From Brachyspira pilosicoli (GTDB lineage: Bacteria > Spirochaetota > Brachyspiria > Brachyspirales > Brachyspiraceae), in NCBI RefSeq assembly GCF_019402445.1, contig NZ_SRZM01000094.1, forward strand, positions 1 to 16,721: DNA of 16,721 nucleotides, written 5' to 3'. The notes below the pieces were generated by a model. It did not search any database. It worked only from the letters and a program-made list of their open reading frames with translations, and was not told the origin of the DNA. The translations under genes and the position numbers were made by a program. This document shows positions 8,236-15,896 of the stretch, piece by piece (the first letter of the stretch is position 1; each line of letters begins with the position of its first letter).

Positions 8236-8439
8236 TTATCTACCGTAAGGCATTAATCTTGGCATCTCTAACATATTAGTATCATCAGCAATTCTTGCTT
8301 TACGATACTTTCTTTTAGTGTCAGGTCTTTTGCTTAAGAATTTGTGGCTACCAAATGCATGAGCGAACTTTACTTTACCAGTCTTAGAGAATCTAAAACG
8401 TTTTTTAGCACCGCTTTTTGTTTTTAACTTTTGTTTCAT
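8236..8439 (-). CDS. rpmI: 50S ribosomal protein L35
   Basis: This small basic protein of the large ribosomal subunit has 67 aa. It matches the L35 family across its whole length: K-T-K-S-G-A-K-K-R-F (6-15), a central HAFGSHKFLSKRP stretch (27-39) and the C-terminal LMPYGR ending. AAAGGAT is found 8 nt before the ATG. It sits between infC and rplT as in most bacteria. A 97-nt gap with possible RNA structure separates it from infC, while the other joins in this operon are 12 and 18 nt. Confidence 0.98.
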   Translation of the reverse strand: MKQKLKTKSGAKKRFRFSKTGKVKFAHAFGSHKFLSKRPDTKRKYRKARIADDTNMLEMPRLMPYGR

Positions 8440-8561
8440 AAACTAATATCCTTTAAAAATTATATTTACTATATGCTCAATCTACTTGTATGATAAGTAC
8501 GAAGTAGTTAGTGGGCTTAAAAAATTAATTATATTTACTTATTCTTCAGTATTATCTGAAG
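8440..8561 (-). promoter_or_regulatory. Structured infC-rpmI junction, candidate L20 control region
   Basis: Two hairpins lie near the end of infC and in the gap before rpmI. The palindrome cttcagtattatctgaag (8544-8561) is within the last codons of infC. In the gap, ctacttgta (8482-8490) pairs with tacgaagtag (8498-8507), with one bulged base. The 13-mer aattatatttact occurs twice (8458-8470 and 8527-8539) around the second hairpin. In E. coli, L20 represses rpmI-rplT through RNA structure at this junction, so a similar role is plausible here, but the fold was not computed. Confidence 0.4.
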
Positions 8562-9129
8562 CTTCTTTTTTAGAAGATTCTTCAGCATCAGAAGAAGAAG
8601 TCTTTTTCATTTTCATTGGATTAAGCACTGCAGAAAGATTTTTGCCTTCTAATTTAGCAGGCTTTTCTGTAGAAGCTTCATTTTCCAAATCTTGTATAAT
8701 TTTATTAATAAGGTCATAACCAAACTCTGTATGAGCCATCTCACGGCCTCTAAACATAATAGTGATTTTTACCTTATTGCCTTCATCTAAGAACTCACGA
8801 ATATGTTTCATCTTAAAGTTATAATCATGTATGCTTATTTGAGGACGCATCTTGATTTCTTTAAGCTGAACTGACTTTTGTTTTTTCTTAGCTTCTTTAC
8901 TCTTTTTCTGAATATCAAATTTATACTTACCATAATTGATAATCTTACAAACAGGAGGCTCTGCTGTAGGAACTATCTCTACCAAATCTGAACCCTCTTC
9001 CTTGGCTAAAGCTAAAGCATCTTTTATGCTCATAATACCAAGGCTTCCTCTCTCATCATGTACTACCCTAACTTCTGGTGCAGTAATAAACTGATTAATT
9101 CTCTCTCCTTCTTTTTTTACTGTTGCCAT
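8539..9129 (-). CDS. infC: Translation initiation factor IF-3
   Basis: IF-3 keeps the 30S subunit free of 50S and checks initiator tRNA and start codon choice. The 196-aa protein has the N-domain with INQFITAPEVRVV (11-23), LGIMSIKDALALA (30-42) and VCKIINYGKYKF (60-71). A lysine-rich linker follows, then the C-domain with LKEIKMRPQISIHDYNFK (89-106) and FRGREMAH (125-132). A 20-30-residue acidic, serine-rich tail ends the protein beyond the usual C-domain. The start is an ordinary ATG with GAGG 10 nt upstream, overlapping the thrS stop; many bacteria use AUU or AUC for infC. It begins 12 nt after thrS. Confidence 0.97.
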   Translation of the reverse strand: MATVKKEGERINQFITAPEVRVVHDERGSLGIMSIKDALALAKEEGSDLVEIVPTAEPPVCKIINYGKYKFDIQKKSKEAKKKQKSVQLKEIKMRPQISIHDYNFKMKHIREFLDEGNKVKITIMFRGREMAHTEFGYDLINKIIQDLENEASTEKPAKLEGKNLSAVLNPMKMKKTSSSDAEESSKKEASDNTEE

Positions 9130-9141
9130 TATTTAGCTACC

Positions 9142-11073
9142 TCATTTAGTAGTAAATATAGAATCATTCATTCTCTCCTTAGATTCTTTCTGTAGTTTTT
9201 CCATAAACTCAGTTAAATCCATATCTTTAATTTCTTGTGAAGAACGTGTTCTAATAGATAATTTACCATTAGAAACTTCCTCGGCTCCTATTATAACTGT
9301 ATATGGAGTTCTTTGCAAGCGATATTTTTTTATCTTAGTACCTAAATTATCATTACTTTCATCAATTTCTACTCTGAAGCCTGATTCTTTTAGCTTTTTA
9401 GCTACTTCATGAACTCTATTTATTTGTGCCTCTTCATTAAGAACATTAACAACAGCCACCTGTATTGGAGATAACCATAGAGGGAACTTACCATTATAAT
9501 GCTCTACCAATATACCTATAAAACGCTCCATTGAACCAAGTATAGCCCTGTGAAGCATTACAGGAGTATGTTTTTTACCGTCTTTACCCTCATAACTAAT
9601 CTCAAATCTCATAGGAAGTGAGAAGTCAACTTGTAAAGTACCGCATTGCCAATTTCTGTCAAGAACATCTTTAATATTAAAGTCTATTTTAGGACCATAG
9701 AAAGCTCCGTCGCCTTCATTAACTTTGTAGCTTATGCCAAGTTTATCCAAAGCATTCATTAAAGATTTAGTAGCAAGTTCCCAAATCTCATCGCTTCCTA
9801 TTGATTTTGCTGGTCTTGTAGAAACAAATATTTCAAAGTCCTTAAAACCAAAGTCTTTATATACAGATAAATAATATTCTATAGTATTAATAATCTCATC
9901 GCCTAATTGCTCTTCTGTACAGAATATATGAGCATCATCTTGAGTGAAAGCTCTTACTCTAAATAGTCCATGCAAAGCTCCAGAAAGCTCATGTCTATGC
10001 ACAAAACCTAACTCAGCAACTCTTAAAGGCAAATCTCTATAACTATGTATATTAGAATTATAAACAATCAAACCGCCTGGGCAGTTCATAGGTTTTACAG
10101 CATATTTAGTATCATCAATTTCTGTAAAATACATATTTTCTTTATAGTTATCCCAGTGTCCGCTTCTATGCCATAATTCTTCATTAAGTATAGCAGGAGT
10201 TTTAATCTCAACATATCCGCGTTTATCATTCTCATTTCTTATATATGATTCAACTGCCTTATAAATAATCATACCATTAGGGTGCCAGAAAGGAAAACCT
10301 GGACCTTCATCATGGAAGCTAAATAAGTTTAATTCTTTACCTAATTTTCTATGGTCTCTCTCTTTTGCCTCTTTAAGTTTTTTGAGATATTTATCTAATG
10401 CCTCTTTACTTTCAAAAGCAGTACCATATATACGAGAAAGCATTTTATTGTTTGAATCGCCTCTCCAATAGCTTCCTGCAACAGACATAAGTTTATAAGA
10501 TTTTATATAGCCTGTTGAAGGTACATGAGGTCCTCTACAAAGGTCTATAAAATCACCTTGTTCATAGAATGATACAGTATCTGCGTCTATGCCTTCTATA
10601 ATTTCAACTTTATATGGTTCATTTGCTTTTTTAAAATATTCTATAGCTTCATCTTTTTTCATTACTTTTCTTACTACAGGAATATTTTCTTTTACAATTT
10701 TTTTCATTTCATCTTCAATTTTTGGCAAATCTTCTTCAGTAAAAGGTTTCTCAGCATCAAAGTCATAATAAAAACCGTCTTTAATAGCTGGACCTATAGT
10801 AACTTGAGTATTAGGATAAAGTCTTCTAACTGCCTGAGCCATTAGGTGGCTTGTAGAGTGTCTTAATATTTCAAGCCCTTCATCGGTGGTGGTAAGTATC
10901 AATTCTAAATCGCCGTCTGTTTCAGGCGTATATGTAAGGTCAACTTGTGTTCCATTAAACTTTGCTGCTACTGCATCTTTGGAATCTTTTTTTGCGTTTT
11001 GTTTAAGGAAGTCTAATAAAGACTCTCCGCCAGACAAATCATAAGACTGTCCTAAATAATTAATTTTTGACAT
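9142..11073 (-). CDS. thrS: Threonyl-tRNA synthetase
   Basis: This cytoplasmic class II synthetase charges tRNA-Thr and hydrolyses Ser-tRNA-Thr. In order it has an N-terminal TGS domain (1-62), then an editing domain with H72 and H76 (HSTSH) and C179 and H183 (CRGPH). The catalytic core has the zinc ligands C331 (MNCPGG), H382 (DDAHIF) and H508 (MLHRA), motif 2 (FVHRHELSGALHGLFRVRAF, 357-376) and motif 3 (LHRAILGSMERF, 507-518). The anticodon-binding domain is about 535-630. It is full length at 643 aa with no missing key residue. AGAGGTG precedes the ATG. It heads the operon with infC, rpmI and rplT. The 5' leader (about 52 nt) is too short for a T-box, so tRNA-controlled attenuation is unlikely. 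Confidence 0.98.
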   Translation of the reverse strand: MSKINYLGQSYDLSGGESLLDFLKQNAKKDSKDAVAAKFNGTQVDLTYTPETDGDLELILTTTDEGLEILRHSTSHLMAQAVRRLYPNTQVTIGPAIKDGFYYDFDAEKPFTEEDLPKIEDEMKKIVKENIPVVRKVMKKDEAIEYFKKANEPYKVEIIEGIDADTVSFYEQGDFIDLCRGPHVPSTGYIKSYKLMSVAGSYWRGDSNNKMLSRIYGTAFESKEALDKYLKKLKEAKERDHRKLGKELNLFSFHDEGPGFPFWHPNGMIIYKAVESYIRNENDKRGYVEIKTPAILNEELWHRSGHWDNYKENMYFTEIDDTKYAVKPMNCPGGLIVYNSNIHSYRDLPLRVAELGFVHRHELSGALHGLFRVRAFTQDDAHIFCTEEQLGDEIINTIEYYLSVYKDFGFKDFEIFVSTRPAKSIGSDEIWELATKSLMNALDKLGISYKVNEGDGAFYGPKIDFNIKDVLDRNWQCGTLQVDFSLPMRFEISYEGKDGKKHTPVMLHRAILGSMERFIGILVEHYNGKFPLWLSPIQVAVVNVLNEEAQINRVHEVAKKLKESGFRVEIDESNDNLGTKIKKYRLQRTPYTVIIGAEEVSNGKLSIRTRSSQEIKDMDLTEFMEKLQKESKERMNDSIFTTK

Positions 11074-11132
11074 TATAACACCTCTTTGAATTGATACTTT
11101 ATTATTTACAAAATATGCAAATAATTTGAAAT

Positions 11133-11160
11133 ATTATAACATATTTTGTTTTATAGTCAA
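11133..11160 (-). promoter_or_regulatory. Promoter of the thrS operon
   Basis: On the minus strand TTGACT (11160-11155) and TATAAT (11138-11133) are separated by 16 nt. The -10 box is extended by an upstream TG (TGTTATAAT). Transcription would start near 11126, about 52 nt before the thrS ATG. Confidence 0.8.
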
Positions 11161-11242
11161 TTAGAATAACATATTTAAATTTATTAGAATAAAGTAATAT
11201 TATAAAAACTAATTTTTACAAACTTAAAAATTCTCACTGCAT

Positions 11243-11274
11243 AAAAAAAGAGAGTTAAAAAACAATTAACTCTC
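11243..11274 (-). terminator. Intrinsic terminator of the TM2-domain gene
   Basis: Read on the minus strand, gagagttaa (11274-11266) pairs perfectly with ttaactctc (11258-11250), and a run of seven T residues (11249-11243) follows. It lies 26 nt beyond the stop of the gene at 11300-11503 and separates it from thrS. Confidence 0.88.
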
Positions 11275-11299
11275 CTCTTAATTTCTTATTTTTACAATA

Positions 11300-11503
11300 T
11301 TATCTTTTTAATTTTCTGCCTTCTTTATCAGTAAATTTGTCTAAGAGTATCATTACGATATCTACAATATACCATATACCTAAACCTCCAGCAGTAAGCC
11401 AATATAGTATACCTGTTCCTATTTTTCCTACATAAAATCTGTGTACTGGCAAAAATATTGCTAAAATTAATGTAACAACCCAGCTTTTGTCTGAAATTTC
11501 CAT
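11300..11503 (-). CDS. TM2 domain membrane protein
   Basis: This 67-aa integral membrane protein is almost entirely one TM2 domain. Two hydrophobic helices (about 8-22 and 29-53) flank the HRFYVGK turn (21-27), and a polar IVDIVMILLDKF end carries the Asp typical of the second helix. A short basic tail (GRKLKR) is probably cytoplasmic. AAGGAG stands 7 nt before the ATG. The molecular role of bacterial TM2 proteins is unsettled and nothing nearby suggests one. It is flanked by terminators on both sides and so is probably its own transcription unit. A perfect 12-bp palindrome (11535-11546) lies about 30 nt upstream. Confidence 0.88.
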   Translation of the reverse strand: MEISDKSWVVTLILAIFLPVHRFYVGKIGTGILYWLTAGGLGIWYIVDIVMILLDKFTDKEGRKLKR

Positions 11504-11534
11504 ATAACTCTCCTTAAAGTTTATTTACCATACG

Positions 11535-11546
11535 ATAGTATACTAT
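11535..11546. promoter_or_regulatory. Palindrome upstream of TM2 gene
   Basis: Atagtatactat is a perfect 12-bp inverted repeat in the only space available for a promoter of the TM2-domain gene. It contains TATACT on the minus strand, a fair -10 box, but no good -35 lies at the right distance. Operator, promoter or chance are all possible. Confidence 0.3.
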
Positions 11547-11561
11547 ATTACAAAAAATGCA

Positions 11562-11598
11562 AATAAAAGGCCGACACATACAAAACTATGCCAGCCTT
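11562..11598 (-). terminator. Terminator of pepF
   Basis: On the minus strand, aaggctggcata (11598-11587) pairs with tatgtgtcggcctt (11580-11567) through about 12 bp with several G-U pairs. The 3' side is TTTTATTT. It starts about 20 nt beyond the pepF stop. Confidence 0.75.
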
Positions 11599-11618
11599 AA
11601 AAAATTAAAAATGAATAA

Positions 11619-13439
11619 TCAATTTAACGCCTTTAATTCTTCAACCTCTTTAGCAAACAATTTTAAAGCACTTTCTACCACATCAGGTTTAGTCATATCA
11701 ACACCAGCCACTTTTAGGTTTTCTATAGGAGTTCTGCTTCCTCCGCTCCTTAAGAATTTTAAATAGTTATCTCTGTTTGTGTAGTCATTTTTAGCATTGC
11801 CTTCAAGTACTCCATTAGATAAAGCAACAGCAGCAGACATACCAGTAGCATATTTATAAACATAGAACGAGCGATAAAAATGAGGTATTCTCAAAGCCTC
11901 TAAATCACTTACCTCTTCAAGAACCGATTTTTCTCCAAAATATTTTTTAAGTAAGTCTTTATAAACATTTCTTATAAGCTCTAATGTTGTAGGGTTGCCT
12001 TCTTCTGCTTCTTTGTGAATGATATGCTCAAACTCTGCAAACATTGTCTGTCTAAATACTGTAGCAACAAATCCGTTTATGTCTTTATTGAGTAAAAATG
12101 CCTTAACTTCTTTTTTACTTTCATTTTGCATAAGATAATTAAATAAAAGTTTTTCATTGAAAGTGGATGCAACTTCAGCTTCAAATATGGTGTAATCATG
12201 ATGCTGGAATGGGTTATTTTTTCTGCTGTAGTAACTATGCATGCTATGTCCTGCCTCATGTGCTAAAGTAAATACTGATTCAATGCTTTCATCTCTGAAG
12301 TTCATCAATATATAAGGCTCTGATGTATAGCAGCCAGCTGAAAATGCTCCGCTAGTTTTTCCTTTATTCTCATATTTATCAACCCATCTTGAATTAAGAC
12401 CTTTTGTGAGAGTTGATACATATTCTTCACCCAGTGGTGATAAAGCTTTATTTAAAACTTCTATTGCTTCATTAAATGTATGATGCAACTTAACATCTTT
12501 TACCACTGGGGCATATTTGTCATATTGCCTAAAGTCGTTAATACCTAATTTATTAGCACAATATTCGTAGTAGCTATGAAGTGCAGGTAAAGCATTATGC
12601 ACACTTTCAATTAAACTATCATAAACACTCACAGGTATATCATCAGCAAATAATTCCATCTCGCGTACGCTGTTATAATTTCTTATTCTAGCATCAAATA
12701 TATCCTGTTTAATTTGGCTTGCATAAAGTTCTGCTAATGTATTTTTGTGTTTATCATACTCTTTATAAAATTGATTATAGCTATTTTTTCTTATTTCTCT
12801 ATCTTGGCTTTCCTGAAAACTTGAAAATGTTGCATGAGTTAAAGGAGTTTTTTTGCCGTTATGTTCTAATTCTCCAAAGTCTAAATCTGCGTCATTTAAA
12901 GTGTCAAATACATTAGAAGCAGTTGAAGACAATTCACTTTGTAATGCTAATATTCTCTCCTCTTTTTCTGACAATGTATGAGGTTTATATTTTAATATGT
13001 TTCTTAAATAAATTAAATAATCTTTTAATACTTCATCTTTCAAAAAGTTATTAATCTTTTCATCATCTATACTCATAAGTTCAGGTTCAAAATAACTTAA
13101 ATTAGCTGAAAACTCTGAAGAAAGTTTTGCAAATCTTGCCACTTTTATATTAGAATCATTATTAGTTAAATCTTCTGTTTGTTTTAAGAATGCATAAGAG
13201 CCTAACTTTTCTAAAACAATAGAAGCCTTCATTATAGTATCTAATATGTTTTTTAATTCTGCTGCTGAGCTAGATAATTTTCCTTTAAACTTACTAACTT
13301 CCTTTGAAAAATCTTCCATTGATTTAAAATCTTTTTCAAACTCTTCATCATTTTTATATAATAAACTTAAATCCCAAGTATCTTCTATTTTTACATCTTT
13401 TCTTTCTATTAAAGTATTTGATTTATTTTCATTGCTCAT
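11619..13439 (-). CDS. pepF: Oligoendopeptidase F (M3 family zinc peptidase)
   Basis: This cytoplasmic metallopeptidase cleaves short peptides, probably recycling those left from protein turnover or uptake. The catalytic zinc site is clear: HEAGH gives H393, E394 and H397, and E422 in FEAEVASTFNE is the third ligand 25 residues on. The PepF type is shown by TWDLSLLYKND near the N-terminus (21-31), FSAGCYTSEPYILMNF (366-381) and the C-terminal FLRSGGSRTPIENL (562-575). The ATG at 13439 gives 606 aa, a normal length, and has AAGGAG 10 nt upstream. The frame runs 13 codons further up, but those lack a ribosome binding site. No signal peptide is seen. It is transcribed alone, divergent from the unknown gene pair. 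Confidence 0.95.
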   Translation of the reverse strand: MSNENKSNTLIERKDVKIEDTWDLSLLYKNDEEFEKDFKSMEDFSKEVSKFKGKLSSSAAELKNILDTIMKASIVLEKLGSYAFLKQTEDLTNNDSNIKVARFAKLSSEFSANLSYFEPELMSIDDEKINNFLKDEVLKDYLIYLRNILKYKPHTLSEKEERILALQSELSSTASNVFDTLNDADLDFGELEHNGKKTPLTHATFSSFQESQDREIRKNSYNQFYKEYDKHKNTLAELYASQIKQDIFDARIRNYNSVREMELFADDIPVSVYDSLIESVHNALPALHSYYEYCANKLGINDFRQYDKYAPVVKDVKLHHTFNEAIEVLNKALSPLGEEYVSTLTKGLNSRWVDKYENKGKTSGAFSAGCYTSEPYILMNFRDESIESVFTLAHEAGHSMHSYYSRKNNPFQHHDYTIFEAEVASTFNEKLLFNYLMQNESKKEVKAFLLNKDINGFVATVFRQTMFAEFEHIIHKEAEEGNPTTLELIRNVYKDLLKKYFGEKSVLEEVSDLEALRIPHFYRSFYVYKYATGMSAAVALSNGVLEGNAKNDYTNRDNYLKFLRSGGSRTPIENLKVAGVDMTKPDVVESALKLFAKEVEELKALN

Positions 13440-13497
13440 ATAATATTCACTCCTTAATAATATTTTTTTATAAAACATATTTAACCGATATTGGTAA

Positions 13498-13506
13498 ATT
13501 ATAACA
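13498..13506 (-). promoter_or_regulatory. Extended -10 promoter of pepF
   Basis: The minus strand reads TGTTATAAT, an extended -10 identical to that of the thrS promoter, about 60 nt upstream of the chosen pepF start. No clear -35 box is present, which is common for extended -10 promoters. Confidence 0.6.
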
Positions 13507-13584
13507 TAATATAGCCTTTTACAAAATAAAAAATCAATATATTATATAATAGTAATATAAAATATTTATTTTTGGAATATTATC

Positions 13585-13917
13585 TTGGAACAATATATTA
13601 TTCTTAATAAAAAAACAACTGAAGAGCAAATTAAAACATTAAATGAAATTATAAAAAATAATAATTTGCATAAATTAAATAATGAATTAGAAAAAATATT
13701 ATATAATGAATTAAAAGCTGGAAACACAATAAGAGAAATATCTGTTGGCGGTTTTGGAGATGAAAAACATTTATATATTTTTCTAAATAAACCTTTTATT
13801 GAAAAAATAATAAAAGATACTAAAAATACAAAGTATATAGAAATTAATGACCCTCATTATTGGAAGGCAGAATATACAGATATAAAAAATAAACAAACTA
13901 TAGCCTGTCCTTTTTAA
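13585..13917 (+). CDS. Hypothetical 110-aa protein with TTG start
   Basis: I do not recognise this protein. The first half is charged and likely helical (TEEQIKTLNEIIKNN, then KLNNELEKILYNELKAG). The second half looks like beta strands and turns around ISVGGFGDEKHLYIFLNK (about 53-70), followed by EINDPHYWKAEYTD and a terminal Cys-Pro-Phe. No signal peptide or membrane helix is present. The frame contains no internal ATG, so translation must begin at a non-ATG codon. TTG at 13585, with GGAA 7 nt upstream, is the most likely. It is followed after 25 nt by a membrane protein gene on the same strand, so the two probably form an operon. The alpha-then-beta layout and the pairing could suit a small regulatory or immunity-type protein, but that is speculation. 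Confidence 0.65.
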   Translation: MEQYIILNKKTTEEQIKTLNEIIKNNNLHKLNNELEKILYNELKAGNTIREISVGGFGDEKHLYIFLNKPFIEKIIKDTKNTKYIEINDPHYWKAEYTDIKNKQTIACPF

Positions 13918-13942
13918 AAACTATAACATAAGGAGATTTACA

Positions 13943-14305
13943 ATGGAAACTTTAAATTTTAATAATATAGAACAAATTATGACATTTTACCTAATATTTA
14001 ATTTTATAATACTTCTATGCCTAATATATATAGTAGTATCTTTAATATTTAGATTAATACCAAAAAAGAAAGAAGAAAATAAAAAAGAAGATACAAAGCA
14101 AAAAACAAAAAACATAAAAAGAAGAAAAAAGAAAGATATAATCGAATTATTTTGGACTGAAGACAAAGATAGTAAATCAAAAACTATTATAAAAAGAGTT
14201 ATTTTTATATTTTTTATAATATTTACATCATACTATATATTTAATTCTATAAGTTTTATTATAGAAAACATTGATGTTGTAAAAAGAGTATTAAAAATAG
14301 AATAA
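13943..14305 (+). CDS. Hypothetical protein with two membrane helices
   Basis: This 120-aa protein is not one I recognise. A first hydrophobic helix (about 13-38) is followed by a very basic, lysine-rich loop (about 39-66, PKKKEENKKED and KRRKKKD). A short segment with IELFWTEDKD comes next, then a second helix (about 86-108) and a short tail. By the positive-inside rule the basic loop is cytoplasmic, with both termini outside. AAGGAG is placed 7 nt before the ATG, so the start is secure. It lies 25 nt after the preceding unknown gene and may act with it at the membrane. Its lysine codons are mostly AAA, and base use is as AT-rich as its surroundings. Confidence 0.75.
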   Translation: METLNFNNIEQIMTFYLIFNFIILLCLIYIVVSLIFRLIPKKKEENKKEDTKQKTKNIKRRKKKDIIELFWTEDKDSKSKTIIKRVIFIFFIIFTSYYIFNSISFIIENIDVVKRVLKIE

Positions 14306-14307
14306 TA

Positions 14308-14344
14308 AAAAATCAATATATGTAATTTTAAACAGTTGATTTTT
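14308..14344 (+). terminator. Weak terminator after the unknown gene pair
   Basis: Aaaaatcaa (14308-14316) pairs with ttgattttt (14336-14344) across a 19-nt loop, starting 3 nt after the stop codon. The stem is all but one A-T pair, so termination may be poor and glgA may be partly co-transcribed. Confidence 0.3.
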
Positions 14345-14364
14345 AGAGTTAAAAGGTATATAAA
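14336..14364 (+). promoter_or_regulatory. Candidate promoter of glgA
   Basis: TTGATT (14336-14341) and TATAAA (14359-14364) are 17 nt apart. The -10 box is part of an exact tandem duplication of the 11-mer tataaatatat (14359-14380), which gives a second -10-like box downstream. Confidence 0.4.
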
Positions 14365-14402
14365 TATATTATAAATATATTTTTTAAAAGAGATTATTAT
14401 TT

Positions 14403-15875
14403 ATGAATGTATTTATGATTGCAAGTGAAGCCTATCCATTTTCAAAAACTGGAGGCTTAGGAGATATTGCTGGAAATCTTCCGCATGCTTTAAAACAAGT
14501 AAACGTTAATAGTTCTTTAATAATACCACTCTATAAAGACAACTACAAATTAATAAACAATAACATATACACCTCATTCAATATAAAGCTTGGCTCAGAA
14601 ACAATACAAACAGAAATTATCAAACACAAATACAATAATATTGATGTTTATTTTGTAAAGAATGATTTTTTATTTAAAAGAAACGGCATATATTCAGAAA
14701 ACTCTAAAGACTATGAAGATAATGCAAAAAGGTTTATAGCTTTTACTAAGAGTGCAATAGAATTATTAATTTATTTACACAAACAAGAAAATATAAAAAT
14801 AGATATAGTTCATTTACATGATTGGCAAAGTGCATTGGCAGCCATTTATATAAAAGAAATATACAACACCGAAGAAGCTTTTAAAAATACAAAAGTAATA
14901 TTTACTATTCATAACCTAGCCTATCAAGGTAATTTTAATACAGACATATACTCACTTCTCAATATCTCATGGAAATATTTTATACCAAGCAGAATAGAGT
15001 TTTATGGATATGTGAGCTTTATAAAGGCAGGTATTATACTTTCAGACATAGTAACAACAGTAAGCCCAAATTATGCCAAAGAAATACAAACAGAAGAGTT
15101 TGGATGCGGATTAAACAATTTACTTTTAAACAAAAATGAACAAGGTAAATTATTCGGCGTATTAAACGGCATGCATGACACTCAATGGAATCCAACAACA
15201 GATAAATACATAAAATACAATTATGATATAAATACAAAAGAAAAAAAGAAATTAATAAGAAATGCTTTATATAAAGAATTAAAAATAAAAGAAAAAAATT
15301 ATCCATTAGTTACAATGATATCAAGATTCGACCCTCAAAAGGGGCTTGATTTAATATATTCATCTTTCTTTGAGATTTCTACTTATGATGCTAATTTTAT
15401 ATTTTTATTTAGCAGCAATAATTATTTTAAAGACTTTGAAAATGATTTTGTAGCGAGAGTAAAAAGGGCAAAAAACATAAGAGTGTTATTTTTATTTGAT
15501 GAAGCATTAGCACATAAGCTAACAGCAGCAAGTGATATGTATTTGATGCCAAGCAGATTTGAACCTTGCGGACTTAATCAAATATACAGTATGAAATATG
15601 GAAGCCTTCCAATAGTGCATTCTGTAGGCGGTCTTAAAGATACAGTTATAAATTACAACGGAGCTAAAACAATAAAAAAAGCAACTGGTTTTTCATTTAA
15701 TGAATATTCTCAAAAGTCATTCGTTGAGGCTATGGACTTAGCTTTCGATTTATATTATAATAATAAAAATCATTTCGATAATCTTGTAGATAATGCTATG
15801 AAAAAAGATTATTCGCTTTTAAAAACTGCTTTAGAATATAAAAAACTTTATAATAAAGTTTTAAAAAATAAATAA
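14403..15875 (+). CDS. glgA: Glycogen synthase (ADP-glucose type, GT5)
   Basis: This cytoplasmic GT-B glycosyltransferase extends alpha-1,4-glucan from ADP-glucose. The N-terminal KTGGLGD (15-21) holds K15 of the sugar-nucleotide site, and HLHDWQSA (137-144) and FTIHNLAYQG (167-176) are typical of bacterial starch/glycogen synthases. The C-terminal half has SRFDPQKGLD (307-316) with R308 and K313, and SRFEPCGLNQIYSMKYG (384-400) with E387. VHSVGGLKDTV (405-415) completes the fold. Length (490 aa) is normal. The usual NGID/NGVD motif reads NGMHDTQWNP (255-264), with His in place of Asp. Only a weak AAAGAG precedes the ATG, about 10 nt away. No other glg gene is in the window; yajQ follows after 21 nt. 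Confidence 0.95.
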   Translation: MNVFMIASEAYPFSKTGGLGDIAGNLPHALKQVNVNSSLIIPLYKDNYKLINNNIYTSFNIKLGSETIQTEIIKHKYNNIDVYFVKNDFLFKRNGIYSENSKDYEDNAKRFIAFTKSAIELLIYLHKQENIKIDIVHLHDWQSALAAIYIKEIYNTEEAFKNTKVIFTIHNLAYQGNFNTDIYSLLNISWKYFIPSRIEFYGYVSFIKAGIILSDIVTTVSPNYAKEIQTEEFGCGLNNLLLNKNEQGKLFGVLNGMHDTQWNPTTDKYIKYNYDINTKEKKKLIRNALYKELKIKEKNYPLVTMISRFDPQKGLDLIYSSFFEISTYDANFIFLFSSNNYFKDFENDFVARVKRAKNIRVLFLFDEALAHKLTAASDMYLMPSRFEPCGLNQIYSMKYGSLPIVHSVGGLKDTVINYNGAKTIKKATGFSFNEYSQKSFVEAMDLAFDLYYNNKNHFDNLVDNAMKKDYSLLKTALEYKKLYNKVLKNK

Positions 15876-15896
15876 AAAATCATTTAGGAGGGGTTT

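Noticed and set aside
8486..8719. Plus-strand ORF over infC
   Set aside because: It is a shadow of the infC and infC-rpmI region, with no ribosome binding site and no family resemblance.
11074..11132. T-box leader for thrS
   Set aside because: The space between the likely transcription start and the ATG is only about 52 nt, with no T-box sequence or terminator hairpin.
13440..13478. Longer pepF start 13 codons upstream
   Set aside because: It lacks a ribosome binding site, and AAGGAG at 13450-13455 clearly serves the ATG at 13439.
14359..14380. Tandem tataaatatat as an origin or iteron site
   Set aside because: Only two 11-bp copies of a simple A/T string are present, with no DnaA boxes; slippage in AT-rich DNA explains it.
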